The position numbers and the translations under genes are program-made. A DNA stretch of 64,000 nucleotides, from assembly GCA_947445035.1 (NCBI GenBank), contig CANFCK010000022.1, forward strand, positions 1 to 64,000. The letters run 5' to 3'. The DNA comes from Deltaproteobacteria bacterium. GTDB lineage: Bacteria; Myxococcota_A; UBA796; SXON01. Shown here piece by piece: positions 25,349-32,918 of this stretch. The notes under the pieces are model-generated. The model had not been told where the DNA came from. It made no database searches and worked only from the letters and a program-made list of their open reading frames with translations. Within the stretch, counting starts at the first letter, position 1; the number at the start of each line of letters is the position of its first letter.

Positions 25349-26356
25349 TCAATCCCGACGCGGCGGCGGTCCTGAGGGCAGGTCGTCCCACTTGATGACG
25401 CCGGGCTCGTAGATGGTCGCGGTGAACTGGCGATGCACGACCTTCTCCTCGCGCGCCGTCGGGTCTTCGGACTGGTGCCGCTCCACAAACGCGGTGCGAG
25501 CGGCGTCATCGTAGGGAGTGAGGGGAATGCCAAACGTGGTCGCCATCGACGCGCCGTCGACTGCGCTGGAGTGGGAGTACAGCACCGCCAACGCCCGCGC
25601 GTGGTTGCTCCAACGTCGGCCCAGCGGCCTGGCGACCGCAGCGAGCGCCCGCAGCCCTGAGGGGGGCAGCGGCCAATGCGCGGCGGGGAGGCCGTTGACT
25701 TGGCACATCCGAGAAAAGGCTTCCTGAATCGTCATGCTCTCTGGCCCACCCACCCGGACGGTGGCATTTTTGAGCGCCGGTAGCTCCAGACTGGCGAGCG
25801 CCATCAGCGCGAGGTCGCGGGTGTGGATCGGGCTCACCGACGTCCTTGGGCTCCCAGGCAGAAAGACATTCCCGTTGGTTTCGACCCGTCGAGCCAGGTC
25901 GGCGAAGTTTTGCACGAAAAGCCCGGGCCGGAGCACGGTGTAGGACAGTCCGCTCGACGCCAACGCCGTTTCAGCGGCACGCTTGCTGGATAGGGCAGGG
26001 ACGTCATCGTCCGCCTCCACCGCCGCGCAGCTGATGTAGACCACGTGTTCGACACCCCGCGACCGTGCCGCGGCGAACAAGGTCGCGCTGCCGCCCGCGT
26101 TGACCGCTCGGTGGTCATTGCCGGTGCGTTCCACCCGAACCCCATGGGCGGCAATGACGTGCCGCACCCCGTTCATCGCCCGCTCAACGCTGGCCTGATC
26201 CCGAAGATCGCCGAAGAAGTAGGCGGCGCCCGTGTCGTTGAGCCAAAAGTACTCGCTGCCCTTCCGCACAAGGCAGCGCACGTCCAACCCGATGGAGCGC
26301 AGCACGCGCACCACTTGCGTGCCCAGTCTTCCCGTCGCGCCGGTCACGAGGATCAT
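25349..26356 (-). CDS. NmrA/atypical SDR-family NAD(P)-binding protein
   Basis: 335 residues. Rossmann motif at the N-terminus (MILVTGATGRLGTQVVRVL), acidic/basic loop CLVRKGS, GDLRDQASVERAM, and VVYISCAAVEADD with KRAAETALASSGLSYTVLRPGLF. This order is that of atypical SDRs such as NmrA, Ycf39 and the complex I NDUFA9-like proteins. The Tyr-x-x-x-Lys catalytic pair is not obvious, so it may act as a regulator or assembly factor. The last 60 residues are specific to this protein. It stands alone, converging on the HEAT gene. Confidence 0.85.
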   Translation of the reverse strand: MILVTGATGRLGTQVVRVLRSIGLDVRCLVRKGSEYFWLNDTGAAYFFGDLRDQASVERAMNGVRHVIAAHGVRVERTGNDHRAVNAGGSATLFAAARSRGVEHVVYISCAAVEADDDVPALSSKRAAETALASSGLSYTVLRPGLFVQNFADLARRVETNGNVFLPGSPRTSVSPIHTRDLALMALASLELPALKNATVRVGGPESMTIQEAFSRMCQVNGLPAAHWPLPPSGLRALAAVARPLGRRWSNHARALAVLYSHSSAVDGASMATTFGIPLTPYDDAARTAFVERHQSEDPTAREEKVVHRQFTATIYEPGVIKWDDLPSGPPPRRD

Positions 26357-26414
26357 GGGTCGCCGGCTAACCCGCGGCGCAACCGTCAGCTTTCAGCCAT
26401 CAGCCCTTGGCCCC

Positions 26415-26443
26415 TTGACCCCAGGCCCTCTTGGAAATAGTAG
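26415..26443 (+). promoter_or_regulatory. Possible promoter of tRNA-Ala
   Basis: TTGACC at 26415-26420 and TAGTAG at 26438-26443 are separated by 17 bases, and the tRNA begins 13 bases later. The -10 is a weak match; placement, not sequence, is the main argument. Confidence 0.4.
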
Positions 26444-26455
26444 GCGCCGCGTCTT

Positions 26456-26532
26456 GGGGCTGTAGCTCAGCTTGGGAGAGCATCAGAATGGCATTCTGGG
26501 GGTCACCGGTTCGATCCCGGTCAGCTCCACCA
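26456..26532 (+). tRNA. tRNA-Ala (anticodon GGC), CCA encoded
   Basis: A complete cloverleaf can be folded by hand. Acceptor GGGGCTG pairs with CAGCTCC with one G-U, the D-arm is GCTC...GAGC, the anticodon stem TCAGA/TCTGG holds loop ATGGCAT with anticodon GGC, and the T-arm ACCGG TTCGATC CCGGT is canonical. Discriminator A is followed by an encoded CCA (26530-26532). It reads GCC and GCT alanine codons. A factor-independent terminator follows at once, so it is a single-gene transcript. No repeated 3' end suggesting an integration site was seen nearby. Confidence 0.95.
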
Positions 26533-26545
26533 CTTCGCACTATGA

Positions 26546-26583
26546 CCGCCCGCTCTGGAGAAATCTGGGGCGGGCGGTTTCGC
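26546..26583 (+). terminator. Factor-independent terminator after tRNA-Ala
   Basis: CCGCCCGC (26546-26553) pairs perfectly with GCGGGCGG (26570-26577) across a 16-base loop and is followed by TTTCGCTTT. It lies 13 bases after the tRNA 3' end and before the next gene. Confidence 0.8.
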
Positions 26584-26620
26584 TTTCCGTTAGACGCCGA
26601 CCTCGCGCCTGAGGAATCCC

Positions 26621-26947
26621 ATGGCTGACAAACCACCCGACCTCGCTGACTTCGTCGGCAAGTTCTTCTCGCGAGCCCAGGGCGAGGCCACCCGTGCGGC
26701 CCGGTATGGTCGGGACCTGCTGTCGCTTCGACAGCTCCGCAGCGACCGGGACGTGATGTTCGTCAAGCTCGGCAAAGAAGTACGCCAGTTGGTGGACGCG
26801 GGAGAGGTGGCGCATCCCGGGCTCGTGCGCGGGGTGGCCCGCATCGCGGAGTTCGAGGAGAAGATCCGGCAGGGGGAAGATGCGCTGCGGCGGGAGGGGC
26901 TGGATCCCGACAACAATCCATCGGACGGCGGCAGCCACAGCGGTTAG
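26621..26947 (+). CDS. Small coiled-coil protein of unknown function
   Basis: 108 residues from ATG 26621. Charged and helical throughout: KFFSRAQGEATRAARYGR, LLSLRQLRSDRDVMFVKLGKEV, LVRGVARIAEFEEKIRQGED. No signal peptide or membrane segment. The pattern DVMFVKLGKEVRQLVDAGEV followed by an acidic coiled coil resembles short zinc-ribbonless relatives of a myxobacterial family I cannot name. It is followed after 25 bases by an acyl-CoA dehydrogenase gene and is probably cotranscribed with it. Confidence 0.6.
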   Translation: MADKPPDLADFVGKFFSRAQGEATRAARYGRDLLSLRQLRSDRDVMFVKLGKEVRQLVDAGEVAHPGLVRGVARIAEFEEKIRQGEDALRREGLDPDNNPSDGGSHSG

Positions 26948-26972
26948 CTCCCGCGCTCCCCGAGGGCGGCCC

Positions 26973-28118
26973 GTGTTCAGCCTCACCGAAGAGCAGAAAG
27001 CGCTGGTGGATGCAGCGCGTACCGCCAGCGTCGACGCCATCGGCCCGACTGTGAAACAAGACGACGAGACGGAGACCTTTCGTCCCGAGATCTTCCGTCA
27101 ACTCGGCGCCGCGGGCCTTTGCGGCATCCCCACGGCGGAAGCCTGGGGTGGCCTCGGCCTCGGCTATGTCGAGTACGCGCTGGCCCTTGAAGAGATCGCC
27201 AAGATCGCCCCCAGTTGGGCGGTGTGCGTCGCGGTGAACGGTCTCCCTCAGATCATCCTCACCCTTTTCGGCAACGACGCGCAGCGTGCGCGTCACCTTC
27301 CCCAACTCGCCAGCGGGGAAAAGCTCGGCGCCTTCGCACTTTCAGAGCCTGGCAGCGGCTCAGATGCCGCGTCGTTGCGCACCACGGCCGTCCGAGATGG
27401 CGACCATTACGTGCTCAACGGCACCAAGTTCTGGATCACGCACGGCGGCTACGCGGACGTCTATGTGGTGATGGCACGCACCGGCGGTGCCGGGCCCCGT
27501 GGCATCAGCGCATTCCTGGTCGAAAAGGGAACCGCTGGTCTTGGCTATGGCAAAAAGGAAGAAAAGATGGGCCTGCGGGCCTCGCCCACGGTCGAGCTGG
27601 TGCTGGACAACGCCCGAATCCCGGTGGAGAACCTGCTTGGAGGCGAAGGAGATGGGTTTCGTGTCGCGATGAGCGCGCTCGACTCGGGGCGCATCACCAT
27701 CGCCGCCACGAGCGTGGGTCTGGCGCAAGCGGCCCTTGATTGCGCTGCGGCCTACGCCTGCCAACGTCGGCAGTTCGACACGCAGATTATCGACTTTCAG
27801 GGGGTAGGCTTCATGCTCGCAGACATGGCGAGCAGGGTCGAGACCGCGCGGCTGCTCGTCCATAAAGCGGCCTGGCTGCGCGACCAGGGCCAGCCCTACA
27901 GCCACATCGCTGCGATGGCCAAATGCGTGGCCACCGATGCAGCCATGGCGGTGTCCACCGACGCCGTACAGGTGCTCGGCGGGTATGGCTACACCCGAGA
28001 ATACCCTGTCGAACGCCTGATGCGGGACGCCAAGGTCATGCAGATCGTGGAGGGTACCAACCAAGTGCAGCGCGTCGTGATCGCCCGGCATCTCAAGCGC
28101 ACGTATGGAGGCGGTTAG
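26973..28118 (+). CDS. Acyl-CoA dehydrogenase
   Basis: 381 residues from the GTG at 26973 (the frame is open upstream without homology). FAD-dependent alpha,beta-dehydrogenation of acyl-CoA. Landmarks: FALSEPGSGSDAASL and FWITHGGYAD (FAD-binding signature 1), FDTQIIDFQGVGFMLADM, VLGGYGYTREYPVERLMRDAK (signature 2) and the catalytic-base position Glu in QIVEGTNQVQR. This is the short/medium-chain type. A second paralogue is at 45876-47018, about 45% similar by eye. The electron acceptor would be ETF, not in this window. Confidence 0.93.
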   Translation: MFSLTEEQKALVDAARTASVDAIGPTVKQDDETETFRPEIFRQLGAAGLCGIPTAEAWGGLGLGYVEYALALEEIAKIAPSWAVCVAVNGLPQIILTLFGNDAQRARHLPQLASGEKLGAFALSEPGSGSDAASLRTTAVRDGDHYVLNGTKFWITHGGYADVYVVMARTGGAGPRGISAFLVEKGTAGLGYGKKEEKMGLRASPTVELVLDNARIPVENLLGGEGDGFRVAMSALDSGRITIAATSVGLAQAALDCAAAYACQRRQFDTQIIDFQGVGFMLADMASRVETARLLVHKAAWLRDQGQPYSHIAAMAKCVATDAAMAVSTDAVQVLGGYGYTREYPVERLMRDAKVMQIVEGTNQVQRVVIARHLKRTYGGG

Positions 28119-28174
28119 GTGCGCGCATCCGGCCCACCCGGTAAGCTACGCATCCTGATGCCCTGGTCCCCCCG

Positions 28175-29623
28175 ATGAAGGCCTGCCCGCTCTGCAAGAA
28201 CTCCTACGAAGACTGGGTAGAGTTCTGCTTCCAAGACGGCATGCCGCTGGTGGCTCCTGCCGCGGCCAAGCCAGCCCCTCCGGCCCAGGCGCCGACGCTG
28301 GCCTCGGCGCCATCGTTGCCCCCCGACCTCGCCGACGGCGGTCTGCCCTCGTTCGATGCCTTCGATGCGCCCGAGCCCACGCTCATCCGGATGGGCAAGC
28401 TCAAGGCGGCCCAACTGGCGCCGGTCGAGGCGCCGACCCTGCCGGCTCAACGGGCACGGGCCGAGGTTGCCGCGGATGTCCCCGATCGCGCGCGCGCCGA
28501 GGACTTGCCACGTGAGCGCGCTCCGGTGGCGGAGGCGGTCGAGGAGTCCCCTGTGCGCGCCGCGCCGGTGGTGCGCCGGCGTGACGCAGCGCCGCCAACC
28601 CCTGCCGAAGCCCCCGCCCCGGCCGCGATCGACGAGTTCGAATTCCCGCGCCCCGATGAAGACAGTCGCGGCACCGTCCCGATGTACACCGCGGAGCCAC
28701 AGCCCGCGCCCAAGCGCGACAAGGCGCGGGAGGGGGTAGGCGTCGCGCCTGCCGCCGCCGGAATCGGCGTGGTGATGATCGCCGCGATCGCCATCGGCGT
28801 CCTCGTCGTCGCGGGTGGGGGCTACATGTGGTGGAGCGGTCAGAAGAAGGCCGATCCGCCGCTGGTCGTCGACAGCCGGCCACCGCCGCCCAAGCCCGCG
28901 CCGCTCCCCAAGCCCGTCCCGGTGCCGCCTCCGGCGCCCGAACCGATCGTTGCTGACCCGATCGTCGCCCCTGAGCCGGTCGCCGCTCCCGTTCTACCCG
29001 AGCCGGTTGCGCCCCCGAAGGCCGCGCCGGTCACGACGCCCCCGCCGAAGCCGACCCCGCCTCCCGTACCCCCGCCAAAACCCGTCACCCCGACCAAGCC
29101 GACCGTCCCGGTCACGGCGCCGAAGCCCGTCACGCCCCCGCCCGTCCCCACGACCACGACGACCTCCGACAACCCCTGGGGCGCCGAATCGGCCATCTCC
29201 AGGGGCAAGCTCACGATCACCAGCGATCCTGCGGGAGCCACGGTGACGATCGACGATCGCGCCCGCGGCGCCGCGCCGGTGACGGTCGAGCTCGACTACG
29301 GCAAACACAAGGTGAAGGTGTCGGCGCCGGGCCACAAGGCTGAAACCAGCGACGTGAACCTGAGCGTGCAGAGCATGTCGGTGCCCTTCCGGCTGCAGGC
29401 CGACAAGGTCACCGGGTTGGTGACGGTCTTCGGTCCCACTGGCGGCGGCGCTTTTGTGGATGGTCGCGACATGGGCCCATTGCCCGTTTCCTCCACACTG
29501 GAAGAAGGCGTCCACACCTTCAAGCTCGTCCAGGCCGATGGCACGTCGTGTCAGACCTCGCGGGATGTTCGCTTCCCAGCGGGGGGGCGGCCGGTTCAGG
29601 TGAACCTCTCCGGCTGCGAGTAG
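28175..29623 (+). CDS. Membrane protein with zinc ribbon, Pro-rich stalk and PEGA domain
   Basis: 482 residues. A cytoplasmic zinc-ribbon-like N-terminus (MKACPLCKNSYEDWVEFCFQDG) is followed by a low-complexity Ala/Pro/Glu linker. One membrane helix lies near 190-217 (AAAGIGVVMIAAIAIGVLVV), then a Pro/Lys-rich periplasmic stalk (about 225-330). A C-terminal PEGA-type beta-sandwich follows (LTITSDPAGATVTIDDRARG; VTGLVTVFGPTGGGAFVDGRDMG). PEGA domains in Myxococcota often follow kinase or ribbon sensors and are thought to bind the cell surface. It leads a rightward run with the PGI-like, YfgM-like and BamB-like genes. Confidence 0.8.
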   Translation: MKACPLCKNSYEDWVEFCFQDGMPLVAPAAAKPAPPAQAPTLASAPSLPPDLADGGLPSFDAFDAPEPTLIRMGKLKAAQLAPVEAPTLPAQRARAEVAADVPDRARAEDLPRERAPVAEAVEESPVRAAPVVRRRDAAPPTPAEAPAPAAIDEFEFPRPDEDSRGTVPMYTAEPQPAPKRDKAREGVGVAPAAAGIGVVMIAAIAIGVLVVAGGGYMWWSGQKKADPPLVVDSRPPPPKPAPLPKPVPVPPPAPEPIVADPIVAPEPVAAPVLPEPVAPPKAAPVTTPPPKPTPPPVPPPKPVTPTKPTVPVTAPKPVTPPPVPTTTTTSDNPWGAESAISRGKLTITSDPAGATVTIDDRARGAAPVTVELDYGKHKVKVSAPGHKAETSDVNLSVQSMSVPFRLQADKVTGLVTVFGPTGGGAFVDGRDMGPLPVSSTLEEGVHTFKLVQADGTSCQTSRDVRFPAGGRPVQVNLSGCE

Positions 29624-29624
29624 C

Positions 29625-30593
29625 ATGGGGCGCGGGGTCGTTGTTGGCCTCGGCGGTGTGTTTCTGGCGTCACCGGGGGTGCGGCGCCGATGGGCCGACG
29701 TTTCCGCGCTGGCGCCACTGGCGACCCGCTTGCGGGAGTCGATGCTTTTGGCCTCTCTTCCGAGGGCAGAGGCGGTAGCGGCGGCCATGCACGCCCTCGG
29801 GGGGCAGCCGACAAGGCTGATCGGTCAGCCGGGAGCCTTGGCAGCCGCAGGGGCCTGGAGCGCCGCCCTGGGCGTGTCCGTGGGCGTCGGGGATGGCTCC
29901 CTGGTCGCACTGCTCGGCAGCGCCCTGGTCGAAGCCACCATTGACGAGGCCCTGGCGGCTGGGAAGCGGGTGGGCGTGGCGTGCGGAACGGATGGGGGGG
30001 AGCCGGTCGAGCCGCCGCCTGGCGGGATCTGGATCGACGACCCCTGGGCCGGGGAGGGGACGCGCGGCGTCCTCGGGGCGGGCGTGCTGGTCGCTGCAGG
30101 TCTCGCGGGGGTGGACGTCGGCGCCGCGCTCCGCGGGGCTGACGCGATGAGGGAGGCGTGCGAAGCACCGGTCGCTGAGAATCCCGCGTGGTCGTTGGCG
30201 CGCGCCCTGCGCGGCCTCGCGCAGGAGAACCGGATCGACGTCATCGCCCACGCCGCGGGAGAGCCGGCGCTGGCCGGCTTCGCAGCGTGGGCATCGCGAG
30301 CGCAGTCCTGCTTGTTGGCTGCTTCCAGTCCGACTTTTCCTGCGCGGCCGCTGCCCATCCACATGCTCGAAGCCGACGAGGAATGGCTGCGCGCTTTAGG
30401 CACCGGGCGCGACCGGGTGCTTCTGGTCTGGGAGACGGGCACCGGCCCGCTCCCCCGCGCCGTCCACGACGGCGGCCCCACGCGGCTCCGCGTCCAGCTC
30501 CCTGGGCTCGACGCCGAAGCGCTGGGTGGCGCCTTCTTCCTGTGGCTGCGGGCATTGGAATTGCTGGCGGCGCTGGAAGACCGCGGCCGGTAG
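29625..30593 (+). CDS. Phosphoglucose-isomerase-like protein lacking obvious catalytic residues
   Basis: 322 residues starting one base after the preceding stop. The order of segments resembles glucose-6-phosphate isomerase: VLGAGVLVAAGLAGVDVGAAL then a GADAMREAC helix, ENPAWSLARALRGLAQ, and a C-terminal EALGGAFFLWLRALELLAAL like the PGI C-terminal helix. It is much shorter than PGI (about 450-550 residues), and I cannot find the catalytic Glu, His and Lys motifs. A non-catalytic SIS-fold relative is the best guess. Its place between a PEGA protein and YfgM/BamB-like genes suggests an envelope-related role. Confidence 0.5.
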   Translation: MGRGVVVGLGGVFLASPGVRRRWADVSALAPLATRLRESMLLASLPRAEAVAAAMHALGGQPTRLIGQPGALAAAGAWSAALGVSVGVGDGSLVALLGSALVEATIDEALAAGKRVGVACGTDGGEPVEPPPGGIWIDDPWAGEGTRGVLGAGVLVAAGLAGVDVGAALRGADAMREACEAPVAENPAWSLARALRGLAQENRIDVIAHAAGEPALAGFAAWASRAQSCLLAASSPTFPARPLPIHMLEADEEWLRALGTGRDRVLLVWETGTGPLPRAVHDGGPTRLRVQLPGLDAEALGGAFFLWLRALELLAALEDRGR

Positions 30594-30714
30594 CGGCCAG
30601 CAACCCTCGAGGTGAGCCGCCCCCTCGGCAGTTGCTGGCACCGCCGCGCTCAAGGGCCGCTTTCCCGACGGGCCGCGACCGTCGCGCCGTGATAGAACCC
30701 CGTCCGCCGAGTTC

Positions 30715-31512
30715 GTGTTGGCCACCTCAGACAACCCCGAAAAGCCGCCGCCGCATCCCGAACCGCCGGAGTCGCCTGACGAAGACTACGTCGTCAAGGC
30801 GCAGATGGCGTTCAGCGAGTTCATGCTCGGCCATTGGCACTATTTCGGCTACGCGCTGGGCTTGGTGCTGGTGGGCGCCGCCGCATACGGGACGTGGAGT
30901 TCCTGGTCGGCAGGTCGCGCCGAGGAACAGTACGGGGCCATCGCCGAGATCGACCATCGCATGCCGGTTATCGACCAGATGGCGATGTACGGATTGACGC
31001 CCAAGGACGACCCGACCGACACCGCAAGGACCGCCACGCTTGAAGAGGGCGCGCGTCGCTACGAGGCCCTCGCCGCCTCGCACTCGGGCGATGCCGCCGT
31101 CGTGGCGTGGCTCAAGGCCGAGGACGCGTGGACACGGGCGGGCAAGCCGGACGCCGCAAGGTCTGCGGCAGAAAATGCCGCTTCAGACGGTGGAATGTCC
31201 GTGATCGCGTTTGCCGCGGATACCACCGTCGTTCGCGCGTTGTCCGACGCGGGCAAGCAGGACGAGGCGGAGGCGCGCCTGCGCGAGATGGCGGGCCGAT
31301 ATAGCGCCTTCTTCGCCGAACAGTCACTGATTCGCCTCGCCGGGGTCCAACTGGACGGCGGGAAAGCCGACGCCGCGATGACCACCTACGCCGAGGTCGA
31401 GACGCGCTTTCCCAAGAGCACCGATCCCGCGTCGATCGGCGCGCTCGCGTCGCGACTCGGAAAGCCCAAGCCCAAGGCGGAGCCGGCGGCGGCACCTGGG
31501 GGAACACCGTAG
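30715..31512 (+). CDS. YfgM-like membrane-anchored TPR protein
   Basis: 265 residues from a GTG at 30715. An acidic Pro-rich N-terminus is followed by an amphipathic segment and one membrane helix (HYFGYALGLVLVGAAAYGTW, about 42-61), then a periplasmic TPR-like region (ARRYEALAASHSGDAAVVAWL; GKPDAARSAAENA; GKQDEAEARLREMAGRY; GKADAAMTTYAEVETRFP) and a Lys/Pro-rich end. This single-helix plus TPR layout is that of YfgM, a periplasmic chaperone partner of SecYEG/PpiD. The next gene, 2 bases on, is BamB-like, the same order as E. coli yfgM-bamB. Confidence 0.72.
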   Translation: MLATSDNPEKPPPHPEPPESPDEDYVVKAQMAFSEFMLGHWHYFGYALGLVLVGAAAYGTWSSWSAGRAEEQYGAIAEIDHRMPVIDQMAMYGLTPKDDPTDTARTATLEEGARRYEALAASHSGDAAVVAWLKAEDAWTRAGKPDAARSAAENAASDGGMSVIAFAADTTVVRALSDAGKQDEAEARLREMAGRYSAFFAEQSLIRLAGVQLDGGKADAAMTTYAEVETRFPKSTDPASIGALASRLGKPKPKAEPAAAPGGTP

Positions 31513-31514
31513 CC

Positions 31515-32708
31515 ATGGGCATCACGGAAGCGCTCACCGCTGCCTGGCTCGCCTCCGGCCTCGGCATCCCGACGCCCATTGCCACCGAGACGCGCGCGGA
31601 CGCGCCGTTGTCGGCGATGCCGGTACTTCGCTGGGCGGTCAACCTTCCGGGGCTGGTGCCCAACGTCGCAACCCCCACCGAGCCCGGCGGCCCTGCCGTC
31701 TCGGCGCGGGAAATCTTCGTCGGCTACAGCGGACAGAGCGGGCTCCTGGTGCTCGACCGGGCCGACGGACGGCTTCGCAGCGTGCTCGACGCCCGGGCCC
31801 CGGTGGGCACCACGCCGATCCTCATCGGTGAGGATCGGGTCATCTTTGCAGATAGCGCTGGGTACACCAGTGCTTATTCGCGCCAAAAGGGCGCTTGGAT
31901 TCGAGACTGGGAGCACTACAGCGGCGCGCCCGTGGTCAGCACGCCGACGCTCGCCGACGGCGTGCTCTACGTGACCAACGTCGACGAGTTGGTGTTCGCG
32001 CTCGACGGCGCAACCGGCGAATTGCGCTGGCGCTACGAACATAAACTTGATGTGGCACGCGCCGCGTCCTTGGAGCTCTTCGGTGCTCCCGCGCCGACCC
32101 TGTCCGCGGACACTGCGTTTGTCGGCTTCTCCGACGGCTTCCTTGTCGCGCTCGACCGGGCGACAGGCAGCGAGCGCTGGAAGGCTCAAGTGGGGGAGGG
32201 GACCTACCCCGATCTGATCGCTCCCGTCGTCATCGTAGGCGACGGCGCCGTGCTGGTGGCCGGGTACACCAAGCCGTTGGTCCACCTGGACTTGGAGTCG
32301 CGCGCGCCCTCGTGGCGTATCGACGCGGGCTCGGCCGCGGTGCCGACGCTCAGCGGTGACACCTGCTACCACCCTGGCAGCGACGGCAAGCTCCGCCGGA
32401 TCGACACCCGCACCGGCACGCTCGCGTGGACGTGGGATTCGGCGACGTCGGGGCCGCTTTTGGCCCCCCAAGTCACCCCGCTGGGCATTCTGGTTGCCAG
32501 CACCGACAGCACGTTGTTCTTGATCGATCCCGAGTCCGGCACGCAGCTCTGGAAGCTCGATCCCGAGCCGCTACTCACGGGGTTCGGTGTCGCCCCGACG
32601 GTGGCCGGCGACGAAATCTACGCGTTGAGCAACGGCGGCGTGCTCTACGCGCTGGCAGGCCGATCCGGGCCGGCAGCGCCCGTGGCGGCGGACTGGGTGA
32701 CGCCCTGA
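31515..32708 (+). CDS. bamB: BamB-like PQQ-repeat beta-propeller
   Basis: 397 residues. PQQ-type blades with the (W)xx..GxxxALDxxTG pattern repeat through the protein: LLVLDRADGRLRSV, VFALDGATGELRWRY, LVALDRATGSERWKAQ, LRRIDTRTGTLAWTWD, LFLIDPESGTQLWKLD. The N-terminus is a weak signal without the lipobox Cys normal for BamB, so anchoring is unclear. Identity as BamB, the outer-membrane-protein assembly scaffold, rests on the fold and on the yfgM-bamB gene order. The usual next gene der is absent; another GTPase, era, lies on the opposite strand beyond. Confidence 0.65.
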   Translation: MGITEALTAAWLASGLGIPTPIATETRADAPLSAMPVLRWAVNLPGLVPNVATPTEPGGPAVSAREIFVGYSGQSGLLVLDRADGRLRSVLDARAPVGTTPILIGEDRVIFADSAGYTSAYSRQKGAWIRDWEHYSGAPVVSTPTLADGVLYVTNVDELVFALDGATGELRWRYEHKLDVARAASLELFGAPAPTLSADTAFVGFSDGFLVALDRATGSERWKAQVGEGTYPDLIAPVVIVGDGAVLVAGYTKPLVHLDLESRAPSWRIDAGSAAVPTLSGDTCYHPGSDGKLRRIDTRTGTLAWTWDSATSGPLLAPQVTPLGILVASTDSTLFLIDPESGTQLWKLDPEPLLTGFGVAPTVAGDEIYALSNGGVLYALAGRSGPAAPVAADWVTP

Positions 32709-32918
32709 GGGGCTGGAGGCCCCAGCCAGGGTGGCGCTCGCGGCCGTCGGCTATCTATCCCGGCTCAGTTCCCTGCCCTGTCATGCTTCCGATAATGTAT
32801 ATTATGTCAAGTAGGAGTGGGGGTGTCAAAGCATGGCACCTCTGGGCGGCGCGCCGGGACCGGGCGTCTGGTCGGGCATGCGCAGCCCGCGCGCCGCGGC
32901 GGAGTCGCCACAACCACC
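32709..32918. other. Convergent intergenic region with a hairpin and an A+T-rich inverted repeat
   Basis: Between convergent bamB and the monooxygenase gene. A GC hairpin follows the bamB stop (GGCTGG/CCAGCC, 32711-32727) without a U-run and may help termination. At 32792-32805 stands ATAAT GTAT ATTAT, an inverted repeat in an A+T-rich patch unlike its surroundings. CTGTCA 16 bases before TATTAT could form a plus-strand promoter, but no plus-strand gene follows. Confidence 0.4.

Noticed and set aside
22914..25391. An 825-codon reading that extends the lipoprotein leftward-strand frame to 25391
   Set aside because: Upstream of 24083 it is antisense to the HEAT-repeat gene and lacks homology; the lipoprotein leader fixes the start at 24083.
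26456..26620. tRNA-Ala as a mobile-element attachment site
   Set aside because: No second copy of the tRNA 3' end, integrase or phage genes were seen; a terminator and ordinary metabolic genes follow.
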